From positions 186,001-250,000 of the forward strand of contig DASRWI010000010.1 in the NCBI GenBank assembly GCA_035654655.1: DNA of 64,000 nucleotides, in the 5' to 3' direction. How positions within the stretch are numbered: position 1 is the first letter of the stretch; each line of letters begins with the position of its first letter. The notes beneath the pieces are model-generated. The model was not told where the DNA came from. It made no database searches and saw only the letters and a program-made list of their open reading frames with translations. Below are positions 9,101 through 16,802 of this stretch, in pieces. Origin of the DNA: DASRWI01 sp035654655. Its GTDB lineage: Bacteria > Bacteroidota > Ignavibacteria > Ignavibacteriales > Ignavibacteriaceae. The position numbers and the translations under genes are program-made.

Positions 9101-10347
9101 CTAATTCTGTATTTACCGGAGATCTAAATAATAACGGAATTACAGAAGTAGCATTTACCGGCTCAACGGGAACTAAGTTTTATGAATATGCTTCAGCTAT
9201 TACTGCTGCTATACCATATAATGTAAATGGGTATAGTATTGATTCAACTTCTATCTCATTAAATTGGGAGGGGAGTGGTAGTGGCTTTATTGTATATGCA
9301 GGAGAAGATCAAAATAATTTAACCTCTGTTGATACAGTTATTACAAGAAGTTTTATTTTAAATAATGTTGTTCTTAATAAAGAATATTTCTTTGCCATTC
9401 AATCAATAGATAATAGTAAACCTGTTCCTTTATCTCAGATGAGCAATATTATTACTGTTTATGCTCATACTCCCGCAAAAGTTATTTCAGCTAGAAGTAA
9501 TAATGAATATTCAATACTTGTAACCTTTTCTGATAGAATTAATAATACAATTGAAAATCTAAATTCATTTGGAATTAAAAATTTTGGTTTTGCAAATTCC
9601 ATAACTGCATACAATCAGTTTACTTATTTAGTAACTTTCAAAGAAAGAATTCCAGAAGGACCTCAGTTTTTATTAATAAATAACTTACGGGATTTTTATG
9701 GCTCTCCTTTAAAAGAAGATTCAATATTAGTCGATATAAATTATACTCCTGCAATTAAAAATTTATTTATTGTAAACCATCAGATTATAAATCCTTATTT
9801 AATTAAAGTTGAGTTTAATTTACCTTTAAATGAAGCATTAGCAATAAATCCTGATAATTATATTCTTGAACCTGATAATAAACCATCGTCAATTGAAGTT
9901 GATAAGGATAACAAAAATGTTATTTATATTCATCTAAATAAAAGACCTGTTGGTGCTGTTGGTGTGGAATCAAAATTGAAAGTTCAAAATCTTTTTTCTA
10001 CAAACAACAAGCCTTTGGCTGAAGGTGCAGGAAGTTATATTGTACTTATTGGTTATGCTCAAAATTTAAGTGAAGTTTATGTTTATCCAAATCCTGTTCA
10101 AGTAAACAACAACAAGATCACTTTTGCAGGTTTGCCACAGAAATCTAAAATTGATATATTCAATATTAATGGTATGAGGATTAACTCCTTAGAGGAATCT
10201 GATGGAAATGGTGGAATAGATTTTAATCTTAAAGACTATGAAGGTAAGGTATTAAGCAGCGGTGTTTATATTTATCGAATTATAAAACTTGATAACTCAG
10301 GTAATGAAGTAGAAGAAAAAATTGGAAAGTTTGCAATTACAAAATGA
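6163..10347 (+). CDS. Large secreted subtilisin-like serine protease (S8) with T9SS sorting domain
   Basis: About 1394 residues. The ATG used here is preceded by AAAGGAAAT and gives a good signal peptide (MKFKNFFLLLFCLSTVQIFS); an ATG 24 bases upstream also exists. The S8 catalytic triad is visible as Asp150 (IGIIDTGIDFLHPDL), His229 (DDYGHGTYIAG) and Ser383 (VSGTSASAPFVSAAAA). The middle carries calcium-binding FG-GAP/VCBS-like repeats such as DDIDNDNVQEV, DTDNDGLKEIW and DLNNNGITEV, plus a fibronectin type III-like region (about residues 1010-1100). The C-terminus (VYVYPNPVQVNNN to SSGVYIYRI) is a type IX secretion sorting domain, so export to the cell surface or medium is expected. It overlaps purF by 11 bases and pgsA by 4, an odd position between housekeeping genes. 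Confidence 0.93.
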   Translation: MKFKNFFLLLFCLSTVQIFSQSTYFIKYKDNVDINVVNNIVLTKSIFSKSQTDKSLNSNFDVKHFFKINDVRISRIIKIEFDKEVSEYNFTSMVGNNPDIEYYEKSVLLKVDDVPNDSLVNEQWGLKKIQAFDAWNLTKGKEGILIGIIDTGIDFLHPDLKNKIALNNGEIGIDANGKDKRSNNIDDDNNGFIDDFMGWDFTDRVGFPFDSAGGDYLGWDNNPNDDYGHGTYIAGICAGESNNRIGISGVAPNIKIINCRAFDPEGYGEEDDAAAAILYAVQMGAKVINMSFGDNAFSYVLKDVIQYAHSQNVVLVASSGNSGSNLPHYPSGYSEVISVGNSTVEDYVSSNSNYGSTLDLVAPGSLITTTSMDSGYSTVSGTSASAPFVSAAAALILSLQDFTNDEVVQILKTTSDDILETGWDERSGAGRLNLLKALSINAPSKVTFNYPHQDFATLQDTININTTILSAYFIRYELLYGVGLNPDSWTKLTEGQNQIVNQNIFTLNSKNLADTSYTFRIVVYLNNGRTLEERINFYVDRTSPKAELVNLIPAFYGDKPTIMASMYTDEPSVVKMYFRTGNSEFNYITLDGFASNNKFVKQLHYGFIPKQLVQNNDIYEVYFEAENLVGLKTIIKDGNNNFSVQPSYNAQYASKTELPFSLPVGTLFNKPVNFTSPNKNEILFSTFYPSPDLIHGLFKLENNSFVKLDSIKNQRPRDFGDFNSNGKKDLLSSIQRNGFIYEQSEANGTALINKYSDSTGNFWPILVDDIDNDNVQEVLSIAKDSLLIIHKINANLQLESPDTLKNFTTSGYYSNAYDAPFCLVVDTDNDGLKEIWIADGDGDIMSWEVTASRQYKEDKAIETGFLTSASFIASGDYSGGNEKEIAILLQSIPDFDIAPFYRLIVFNIVNDSLRIVQDQAFVDPSAEFRTFQSVENSLKFENINASGKDELILFPFPYGYVFSQNNGINEVIDYHENINTNSVFTGDLNNNGITEVAFTGSTGTKFYEYASAITAAIPYNVNGYSIDSTSISLNWEGSGSGFIVYAGEDQNNLTSVDTVITRSFILNNVVLNKEYFFAIQSIDNSKPVPLSQMSNIITVYAHTPAKVISARSNNEYSILVTFSDRINNTIENLNSFGIKNFGFANSITAYNQFTYLVTFKERIPEGPQFLLINNLRDFYGSPLKEDSILVDINYTPAIKNLFIVNHQIINPYLIKVEFNLPLNEALAINPDNYILEPDNKPSSIEVDKDNKNVIYIHLNKRPVGAVGVESKLKVQNLFSTNNKPLAEGAGSYIVLIGYAQNLSEVYVYPNPVQVNNNKITFAGLPQKSKIDIFNINGMRINSLEESDGNGGIDFNLKDYEGKVLSSGVYIYRIIKLDNSGNEVEEKIGKFAITK

Positions 10348-10913
10348 TAATTAAGCTTAAAGAATTAATAAATACATCCAATCTGCTTAGTCTTTCAAGA
10401 TTATTGTTGGTAATACCGTTATGGGTATTGATGGATTATTATACCAGCCCTACATACCGGTATATTTCATTTTCTCTTTGTGTAGTTGCTGCCATTACTG
10501 ACATTCTTGATGGATATTTTGCACGTAAGTTTAACCAGGTGACTGAACTTGGGAAACTTATAGACCCTCTTGCAGACAAACTTGCAATTGCAGCTATTAT
10601 ATTGAGATTATATTGGATTGGTGCACTTCCTACTTATTACTTCTTAATGATTATTCTAAGAGATGTATTGATTTTCTTTGGCGGAATAATTGTCACTGCT
10701 AAGATAGGGAAGATATTACCTTCAAATTATATAGGTAAAGTAACTGTAATAAACATTGGACTGGTTATTCTATTTACGATATTAGGTTTTATAGACAATA
10801 TTATATTCTACATTTTATATTATTCAAGCATTTTATTAATCATAGTTTCTTTTGTTGTTTATTTATTTAGAGCAATAGAAGCTTATAGAAAAAAAGATTA
10901 TGGGACTATTTGA
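10344..10913 (+). CDS. pgsA: CDP-diacylglycerol--glycerol-3-phosphate 3-phosphatidyltransferase
   Basis: Makes phosphatidylglycerol phosphate from CDP-diacylglycerol and glycerol-3-phosphate in the inner membrane. The 189-residue length is typical. The CDP-alcohol phosphatidyltransferase signature D-G-x2-A-R-x8-G-x3-D-x3-D is complete (DILDGYFARKF...GKLIDPLADK), with metal-binding aspartates. About four to six hydrophobic helices follow. The start ATG overlaps the subtilase stop (ATGA), and the 3' end overlaps ftsY by 14 bases. A related CDP-alcohol transferase specificity cannot be fully excluded, but size and motif favour PgsA. Confidence 0.9.
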   Translation: MIIKLKELINTSNLLSLSRLLLVIPLWVLMDYYTSPTYRYISFSLCVVAAITDILDGYFARKFNQVTELGKLIDPLADKLAIAAIILRLYWIGALPTYYFLMIILRDVLIFFGGIIVTAKIGKILPSNYIGKVTVINIGLVILFTILGFIDNIIFYILYYSSILLIIVSFVVYLFRAIEAYRKKDYGTI

Positions 10914-11835
10914 TAATTTTAATTTTAATAAATTAAAAGAAGGACTTGCAAAAACACGTAACAAAATTGTTAATACTCTTAATGAAGTTGTTACCGGTGT
11001 TGCAATTATTGATGACAGGACAATCGATGAAATTGAAGATGTTTTAATTTCTTCAGATATTGGTTATGATACTGCAATTAAAATAACTGATAGTGTTCGA
11101 TTCAAAATTGAAGAAGAGAAAAATCCAGCTAAATTAAACCTGGTTGATATAGTTAAAAAAGAATTGGTAAATGTTCTTCACGAAGTTGATGCTAAAGACC
11201 AGGATGATGAAATAAAAAATCATAAGCCTTATGTTATTCTTATTGTTGGAATAAATGGTGTTGGCAAGACAACTACCATTGGTAAATTGGCTCATAACTT
11301 TAAGTCTAAAGGATTAAAAGTAATTGTTGGGGCAGCAGATACTTTTAGGGCTGCAGCAAATGAACAATTGGAAATATGGGCTCAGCGTGCTGGAGTAGAG
11401 ATTCTGAGAAAGCAGCAAGGTGCAGACCCTTCTTCAGTTGCATTTGAGACTGTTCAAAAAGCAATAAGTAATAAGTATGATATAGTTCTAATCGATACAG
11501 CTGGAAGACTTCACAATAAAGCTCATCTAATGGATGAACTAAATAAAATTAAAAGAGTGTTAGGAAAAAATCTTTCTTATGCTCCTAATGAAACTCTACT
11601 TGTCCTCGATGGAAACACAGGACAAAATGCAATAATTCAGGCTGAAGAGTTTTCCAAAGTAACCGATATTACAGGTCTTATTATTACAAAGTTAGATGGA
11701 ACGGCTAAGGGAGGAGTGGTATTTCAGATTGTGGATAAACAAAGAGTGCCTATTAAGTATATCGGAATTGGTGAAGGAATTGAAGATTTACAGACTTTCA
11801 ATGCTGAACAGTTTGTGTCTGCTATTTTCGAATAA
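10900..11835 (+). CDS. ftsY: Signal recognition particle receptor FtsY
   Basis: The SRP-receptor GTPase that docks ribosome-nascent chain-SRP complexes at the membrane. The 311 residues form an NG-domain-only type without the long acidic A domain of E. coli. The N domain has a four-helix bundle with IDEIEDVLISSDIGYDTA. The G domain has P-loop GINGVGKTTTIGKLA, the insertion-box DTFRAAANEQL, DTAGRLHNK and TKLDGTAKGG. It starts inside the 3' end of pgsA and ends 1 base from the stop of a convergent gene, so no terminator fits between them. Confidence 0.97.
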   Translation: MGLFDNFNFNKLKEGLAKTRNKIVNTLNEVVTGVAIIDDRTIDEIEDVLISSDIGYDTAIKITDSVRFKIEEEKNPAKLNLVDIVKKELVNVLHEVDAKDQDDEIKNHKPYVILIVGINGVGKTTTIGKLAHNFKSKGLKVIVGAADTFRAAANEQLEIWAQRAGVEILRKQQGADPSSVAFETVQKAISNKYDIVLIDTAGRLHNKAHLMDELNKIKRVLGKNLSYAPNETLLVLDGNTGQNAIIQAEEFSKVTDITGLIITKLDGTAKGGVVFQIVDKQRVPIKYIGIGEGIEDLQTFNAEQFVSAIFE

Positions 11836-11836
11836 A

Positions 11837-12652
11837 TTATTTATAAGTTTTAATTAGTTCAAGTAGAGATTTTTCAAATTTTTTATACGTCTGTTTACAC
11901 CTGTAAATATTTTTAAGAAATTCTATAGCATTATATCTTCCATCAACAAAGTATTTTAATGTGAAAACTGAAGCAATCTTGGCTCTGAGATTATTCATTC
12001 CTTCATTAGGACCCCACATAGAATCTTCATCAAAATCTTTTTCGATGCAGTTAATTCTGCCATTAAAATCATCCTTAATAATCTCGTCTAATCTTTTATA
12101 TTCATCTACTAAGTAAGTTCTAAGATAATCCTTATAATTACTTGTATTATCATTAATTATATTATTATTATAAATGTATATTCTAGCAGGTAGTATGGAA
12201 GAAATAAAGGATGCATAAACATAAGCATAATTAGAATTACAGGATATAAGCTCGATTGTACTATCACTATTTACATCTTTCAACTCTACAGGGCAGTGAC
12301 CCGTATTTACAACATTGCTGACTTTTAATTTTTTATTGATGATAGAATAAACTCTGTAAGAATAGCAGCAATGGGCACCACCGGAATAATCTCCAACTAA
12401 AACTTCGGTTTTACCATCATTATTTAAGTCTGCTTCTACTAAAGTCTCTATTGTACCCAAATTATAAGTTCGACTTTTACCATTCGGAAAAGTTATTTTC
12501 AAAATTCCTTCAGCAAAGTAACCTTTTCTATCAGCTTCAAACAGATAGCCTTTATATTTTAATGAAGCATAATACTCACTTTTTTCTACTTCCTGAGCTA
12601 CAACCTTAATAAAAAACAAATTAAGTAGTATGACAAATAATAACTTTTTCAT
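11837..12652 (-). CDS. Secreted protein of unknown function with an FG-GAP-like segment
   Basis: A 271-residue exported protein with signal peptide MKKLLFVILLNLFFIKVVAQ. Two aspartate-rich turns, VEADLNNDGKTEVLVGDYSGG and LKDVNSDSTIELISC, resemble calcium-binding integrin/VCBS repeat turns. They frame an HCCYSYRVY motif with a cysteine pair. The C-terminal third is helical and charged. There is no enzymatic motif and no sorting domain. It is divergent from the pirin gene and convergent with ftsY. It might be a surface or periplasmic binding protein, but no function is assigned. Confidence 0.7.
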   Translation of the reverse strand: MKKLLFVILLNLFFIKVVAQEVEKSEYYASLKYKGYLFEADRKGYFAEGILKITFPNGKSRTYNLGTIETLVEADLNNDGKTEVLVGDYSGGAHCCYSYRVYSIINKKLKVSNVVNTGHCPVELKDVNSDSTIELISCNSNYAYVYASFISSILPARIYIYNNNIINDNTSNYKDYLRTYLVDEYKRLDEIIKDDFNGRINCIEKDFDEDSMWGPNEGMNNLRAKIASVFTLKYFVDGRYNAIEFLKNIYRCKQTYKKFEKSLLELIKTYK

Positions 12653-12665
12653 AAAAGTAAAATTT

Positions 12666-12673
12666 TATATTTG
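12666..12673 (+). promoter_or_regulatory. Bacteroidetes-type -7 box of the first pirin gene (TATATTTG)
   Basis: A perfect TAnnTTTG match ends 25 bases before the pirin ATG, inside the divergent intergenic region. Confidence 0.5.
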
Positions 12674-12698
12674 ATGGTGAATAATAATAAGAAATTAA

Positions 12699-13403
12699 AT
12701 GAAAATAAAAGTTAACAGAAGTGAAGAAAGGGGAGTTACCAATGCAGGTTGGCTCCTTAGCAAACATAGCTTTAGCTTTGGAAGCTATTACAATCCATCT
12801 AACGTCCACTTTGGACTACTAAGAGTACTCAATGATGACTCTGTAGCCCCTGCAGAAGGCTTTGGAACGCATTCTCATAATAATATGGAGATTATCTCTA
12901 TTGCCCTTGAAGGTGAATTAGCTCATAAGGATTCTATGGGACATCAATCTGGCTTAAAGCCTGGAGAGGTTCAGGTTATGTCAGCCGGCACCGGAATCAG
13001 TCATTCCGAATTTAATGGTTCAGATAAAGAACCGGTTAAGTTTCTGCAAATATGGATTTTCCCTAAAGAAGAAAATATTAAACCCAGATACGACCAGAAG
13101 AAATTTGCATTGAAGAAAAATGAAGTGGTTAATATTGTTAGTGGTTTAGACTTAGAGGGTTCGCTATATATTCACCAGGATGCAGTTTTATCCTTAGTAG
13201 AAATTGACAAAGGTAAAATTATAAATTATAAAAAGTATTTAGCAAATAACGTATTATTTATTTTTATCATTGATGGTGAAGTGTCTGTTGGAGATGAAGT
13301 TGCTTTTAGCAGAGATTCAATTGAAATTACTAGCTTTAAAGCAATTGATCTAAAAGCTAATATTGACAGTAAGATTCTTTTAATTGAAATTCCTGAAGCT
13401 TAA
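12699..13403 (+). CDS. Pirin family protein (YhhW-like bicupin)
   Basis: A 234-residue cupin-fold protein. The N-terminal cupin has the pirin metal-site pattern: GFGTHSHNNMEIISIALEGE supplies two His and a Glu, and MSAGTGISHSEFN supplies a further His. The C-terminal cupin is degenerate. Characterised relatives include quercetinase-active YhhW and redox- or iron-linked regulators, so the substrate cannot be predicted. It is transcribed alone from a TAnnTTTG box. A second, longer pirin of a different subfamily lies about 38 kb away. Confidence 0.92.
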   Translation: MKIKVNRSEERGVTNAGWLLSKHSFSFGSYYNPSNVHFGLLRVLNDDSVAPAEGFGTHSHNNMEIISIALEGELAHKDSMGHQSGLKPGEVQVMSAGTGISHSEFNGSDKEPVKFLQIWIFPKEENIKPRYDQKKFALKKNEVVNIVSGLDLEGSLYIHQDAVLSLVEIDKGKIINYKKYLANNVLFIFIIDGEVSVGDEVAFSRDSIEITSFKAIDLKANIDSKILLIEIPEA

Positions 13404-13440
13404 AAACTAAAAGGGGAAATCCTAAGTCCTAAGATTTCCC
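13403..13440 (-). terminator. Possible terminator of the 23-gene minus-strand run
   Basis: The stem GGGAAATC/GATTTCCC has an 11-base loop. Read on the minus strand it is followed by CTTTTAGTTTTTAAG, a T-rich tail. It lies about 100 bases past the stop of the 3-hydroxyacyl-CoA dehydrogenase gene. On the plus strand it lacks a T-run, so it is less likely to serve pirin. Confidence 0.45.
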
Positions 13441-13539
13441 ATAAACATTTAAATATGATATTTATTGTATAATATGTTAGTTTACATAATATACATTATC
13501 GGACATTTAGTAGGTTCTTTTTGTAAGCTTAGTGCATGC

Positions 13540-14394
13540 TTATTTGTCGTATTTGTAAAATCCTTCTTTGCTCTTTCTACCTAACTTGCCTGCTAAAACC
13601 ATCTTTTTTAATAATGGACATGGACGATATTTACTGTCGTTAAAACCTGTATACAAAACTTCCATGATGTTTAAACATACATCAAGCCCAATGAAGTCTG
13701 CCAAAGTTAAAGGTCCCATCGGATGATTCATTCCAAGTTTCATTACTGTATCAATGTCTTCTTTGGATGCTACACCTTCCATTAAAGCAAATATTGCTTC
13801 GTTAATCATTGGCATTAAAATTCTATTAGAGACAAATCCAGGATAATCAAAAACTTCAACAGGAGTCTTACCAAGCTTTAGGGCCAAGTCTTTAATGATG
13901 TTATAAGTCTCATCACTTGTTGAATAACCTCTAATAATCTCTACAAGCTGCATTACTGGTACAGGATTCATAAAATGCATGCCTATAAATTGTCCTGGAC
14001 GGTTATTTCCTGCCAACTCAGTAATTGAGATGGATGATGTATTTGATGCAATTATAGCTTCCGGTTTTGCGTATTTATAGATATTATTAAATATATTCAA
14101 CTTAACATCTTTGTTTTCAAAAACCGCTTCTATAAACAGATCTGAATCCTTCAGCTTTTCATCAAAACCAATAACCTTTGAAATCCTTGATAAAGTTTCA
14201 GATTTATCTTTTTCAGTTATAACTTCTTTTTTGATTTGTCTATCAAGGTTAGATGATATAGTTGAAATAGCTTTGTTAGCTAAATCTTCATTCACTTCTA
14301 TCAGGTTTACATAATATCCCTTTTGAGCAAACAAATGGCAGATTCCATTTCCCATTGTACCACCGCCTACTACTGAAACTTTTTTAATTTCCAT
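13540..14394 (-). CDS. 3-hydroxybutyryl-CoA dehydrogenase family
   Basis: NAD(P)-dependent oxidation of 3-hydroxyacyl-CoA, or reduction of acetoacetyl-CoA. The 284-residue length is that of the stand-alone short-chain enzyme (Hbd/PaaH/FadB2), not the FadB fusion. The Rossmann motif VVGGGTMGNGICHLFAQKG opens the protein. The catalytic region includes EAVFENKDVK, ASNTSSISITEL and GMHFMNPVPVMQLVEII with its His. The C-terminal domain has DYPGFVSNRILMPMINEAI and GMNHPMGPLTLADFIGLD. It is the last gene of the long minus run, 61 bases after holB, with an AAAGGA before the ATG. No other beta-oxidation gene is near. Confidence 0.93.
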   Translation of the reverse strand: MEIKKVSVVGGGTMGNGICHLFAQKGYYVNLIEVNEDLANKAISTISSNLDRQIKKEVITEKDKSETLSRISKVIGFDEKLKDSDLFIEAVFENKDVKLNIFNNIYKYAKPEAIIASNTSSISITELAGNNRPGQFIGMHFMNPVPVMQLVEIIRGYSTSDETYNIIKDLALKLGKTPVEVFDYPGFVSNRILMPMINEAIFALMEGVASKEDIDTVMKLGMNHPMGPLTLADFIGLDVCLNIMEVLYTGFNDSKYRPCPLLKKMVLAGKLGRKSKEGFYKYDK

Positions 14395-14455
14395 ATCTAT
14401 CCTTTATGTTAAATGAAAAATATTAATTCAATTATAAGGGACGAACCAAGATAAG

Positions 14456-15577
14456 TTATTTCAATATACTAACCCGCGCTAATTTTAATATAAGACTTAA
14501 AGTTAAAATATTAATGTTAGCATTATTTTTCTGCTGCAGGAGTAAATCTTCCAATGATTGTGCAACCGAATTTATGTCTGTAGAAGGAAAATTTTCTGAG
14601 AATTTTTTTATTGTATCTAAGTGATTACTAAAATAAAATTCCTGATAATTCAACTTGTACTTTTGTACATCATTTAACCAAAATATAATCATTTGGATTA
14701 AAAAAGTAAAAGCTCCGGTCCCCTCTTTATCTATAATCTCTGAAATTAATTTATATGCTGTATTATAACGTCGTCCAAGTGAAAATCTTAATATGGAAAT
14801 AGTTTTATTTAGCAGGTCATCAAAGTCTAACTCTAATAATTTAATCGCTGTAGATAATGAACCATCTGCAAATGGAACGAGTTTGTCTGAAACTTCGTCG
14901 TCAACATCGTAATATTGTTTTAGAATTCCTTTTAGCTCATTATTGCTTAATGGTTTGAAGTTGATATTCCAGCAGCGAGACCTTATTGTTTCACGAAGTT
15001 GATTCTTGAAAGGTGTAGTTAATATAAAGATTACTCCTTCAGGAGGTTCTTCAAGATTTTTCAGTAATGCATTTTGAGCTGAGTCTGACATCGTATGTGC
15101 ATCAGAAATTAGAATTATTCTATAAGGTATATCATCATAATTCATAGAAAGAAAATTCTTTATATCTCTAATGCTGCTTATTTTAATATTATTAGCTTTA
15201 GGAAGTTTAATTTGATGATAAGGATTGCTGATTTTTGTATTTAGTTCTTCACGATAAAGTTGAATGTCATCATTATCTAATTTATCAAACGGACCATTGA
15301 CGTCAGTTTCAGATTTTCCTCTTGGCAAAGGAATAATATATTTAATATAAGGCTCAGAAAAAGATGAAATGGATTTGAGCTTTTTATCAATTTCCAAATC
15401 ATTTTTAAAAAGTTTTGAATAAATAAGGTAAGCAAACTTGATTGCACAAAAATCTTTTCCAACCCCTTCTTTGCCACTAAATAAAAAAGCGTGTGGAATC
15501 TTATTTGATCCCACAATATTATTTAGAATTTCTTTAACATTTTCCTGACCATAAAAGCCATTCCAAATATCATTCAT
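14456..15577 (-). CDS. holB: DNA polymerase III subunit delta prime
   Basis: Clamp-loader subunit of the replicative polymerase. In its 373 residues an AAA+ domain starts WNGFYGQENVKEILNNIVGS. The P-loop is FSGKEGVGKD, a Walker B-like segment is ILISDAHTMS, sensor 1 lies near LTTPFKNQLRETIRSRC, and the sensor motif NALLKNLEEPPEG is typical for DnaX/HolB. The four-cysteine zinc module usually following the P-loop is absent; only two cysteines occur in the whole protein. An insertion around IPLPRGKSETDVNGPFDKL replaces it. A DUF2795 gene precedes it by 10 bases. Confidence 0.88.
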   Translation of the reverse strand: MNDIWNGFYGQENVKEILNNIVGSNKIPHAFLFSGKEGVGKDFCAIKFAYLIYSKLFKNDLEIDKKLKSISSFSEPYIKYIIPLPRGKSETDVNGPFDKLDNDDIQLYREELNTKISNPYHQIKLPKANNIKISSIRDIKNFLSMNYDDIPYRIILISDAHTMSDSAQNALLKNLEEPPEGVIFILTTPFKNQLRETIRSRCWNINFKPLSNNELKGILKQYYDVDDEVSDKLVPFADGSLSTAIKLLELDFDDLLNKTISILRFSLGRRYNTAYKLISEIIDKEGTGAFTFLIQMIIFWLNDVQKYKLNYQEFYFSNHLDTIKKFSENFPSTDINSVAQSLEDLLLQQKNNANINILTLSLILKLARVSILK

Positions 15578-15587
15578 TTAGAATTTT

Positions 15588-15809
15588 CTAATAATCGTCT
15601 TCGTTGTAAAAGTAGTCGTCATCTGATGGATAATCAGGCCAAATATCTTCAATCGATTCGTAAGGCTCTTCCGAATCTTCAAGCTCCATTAAATTTTCGA
15701 TAACTTCATATGGAGCACCTATTCTTTCAGCGTAATCAATCAACTCTTCTTTCGTAGCCGGCCAGGGAGCATCATCAAGATAATTAGCCAATTCAATAGT
15801 CCAGATCAT
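15588..15809 (-). CDS. DUF2795 small acidic protein
   Basis: A 73-residue protein with N-terminal similarity to the DUF2795 fold (LANYLDDAPWPATKEELIDYAERIGAPYEVIENLMEL). This is a small helical domain with a conserved WPATKEEL-like turn. The C-terminal 25 residues are an acidic, tyrosine-rich tail (DDDYFYNEDDY). It has no known function. It sits 10 bases before holB in the same transcript and 31 bases after the M23 peptidase gene. Confidence 0.82.
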   Translation of the reverse strand: MIWTIELANYLDDAPWPATKEELIDYAERIGAPYEVIENLMELEDSEEPYESIEDIWPDYPSDDDYFYNEDDY

Positions 15810-15840
15810 ATAATTTAAACCCTCTTTTAAAACTTAAATA

Positions 15841-16740
15841 TTAAAAACTATAATCATCAAAAAAGAAATTCAAAGGATCAAGACTAACACCATTATGATG
15901 AACTTCATAATGAAGGTGTGGTCCGGTTGATATTCCCGAATTTCCTGATTTTGCGATTACCATACCTCTTTTAACTTTTGTATTTTCTTTAACATCAACT
16001 TCAGATAAATGAGCATAAACTGTTCTGTAACCGAATCCATGGTCAATTTCAACAGTCAAGCCATAACCACCTTTAGTACCAACAAAATCAATTTTACCAT
16101 TTCCTGTCGCATAAACAGGAGAACCAATATCTGTATTAAAGTCTATTCCTTCGTGCATTCTTGTAATATGCAAAATAGGATGTCTTCTCATTCCAAAACC
16201 ACTGGTCAGGAAATGAGAACCCGTTGGTCTAATAGCAGGTAAAGATTCGAATAAAATACTATTTTTTTCTAATTTATCCGAAATTTCTTTGTTATTGTAC
16301 TTTTCAAAATTTATTTTTTTTGAAACTTCATCAATTAAAGTAAATACACTCGCCAATTGGTTATCATTCTTAAACGAAAGCACACTGCTGAACATGGCAC
16401 CACCGGTACCCAGTTTAGCTGCATCCTCTGAAATGGGACGAAGATTAGCTGCTATTCGCAGTTCTTTGTTCATTCCATACAATTTATCTAACTCATAATT
16501 AAATGTATTGATAACCTTAGTTGTTTCCTTAATTTTGCTTCTTAAAAGCTTATTTTCTTTTTTTAATGCTGTTAAATCTTGTGGTCCAAAAAGTACATCA
16601 CTAAAAAAAGACATAGCTCCAAATAAAGAGAAAATGCAAATTAAAGAAAGAAACCCTATCAATAAATAGAATTTTGCGTTAGATTGCTTTACTTCAACGT
16701 ACTGAAGCGTTGATTTTGAAAAATAATATAATTTTGACAT
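15841..16740 (-). CDS. M23 family metallopeptidase with membrane anchor and coiled coil
   Basis: A cell-wall endopeptidase of the LytM type, anchored in the inner membrane. From the chosen ATG (MSKLYYFSKSTLQYVEVK) it is 299 residues; a GTG 54 bases upstream would add 18 residues that look unlike the family. One transmembrane helix lies at about residues 26-47. A periplasmic coiled coil follows (LKKENKLLRSKIKETTKVI), then the LytM domain with GFGMRRHPI, MHEGIDFNTDIGSPV and the GPHLHYEVHHNG motif. The zinc ligands His, Asp and HxH are all present, so it should be active. It comes after hprK in the transcript. Confidence 0.9.
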   Translation of the reverse strand: MSKLYYFSKSTLQYVEVKQSNAKFYLLIGFLSLICIFSLFGAMSFFSDVLFGPQDLTALKKENKLLRSKIKETTKVINTFNYELDKLYGMNKELRIAANLRPISEDAAKLGTGGAMFSSVLSFKNDNQLASVFTLIDEVSKKINFEKYNNKEISDKLEKNSILFESLPAIRPTGSHFLTSGFGMRRHPILHITRMHEGIDFNTDIGSPVYATGNGKIDFVGTKGGYGLTVEIDHGFGYRTVYAHLSEVDVKENTKVKRGMVIAKSGNSGISTGPHLHYEVHHNGVSLDPLNFFFDDYSF

Positions 16741-16802
16741 AATTAGAGAACGGAAACTATGAAAATACTTTATTTTTGTCAATAGGAACCTCACTTTTCA
16801 TC

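Noticed and set aside
16009..16498. Plus-strand frames opposite the M23 peptidase
   Set aside because: Antisense to a complete peptidase domain with all zinc ligands; no independent support.
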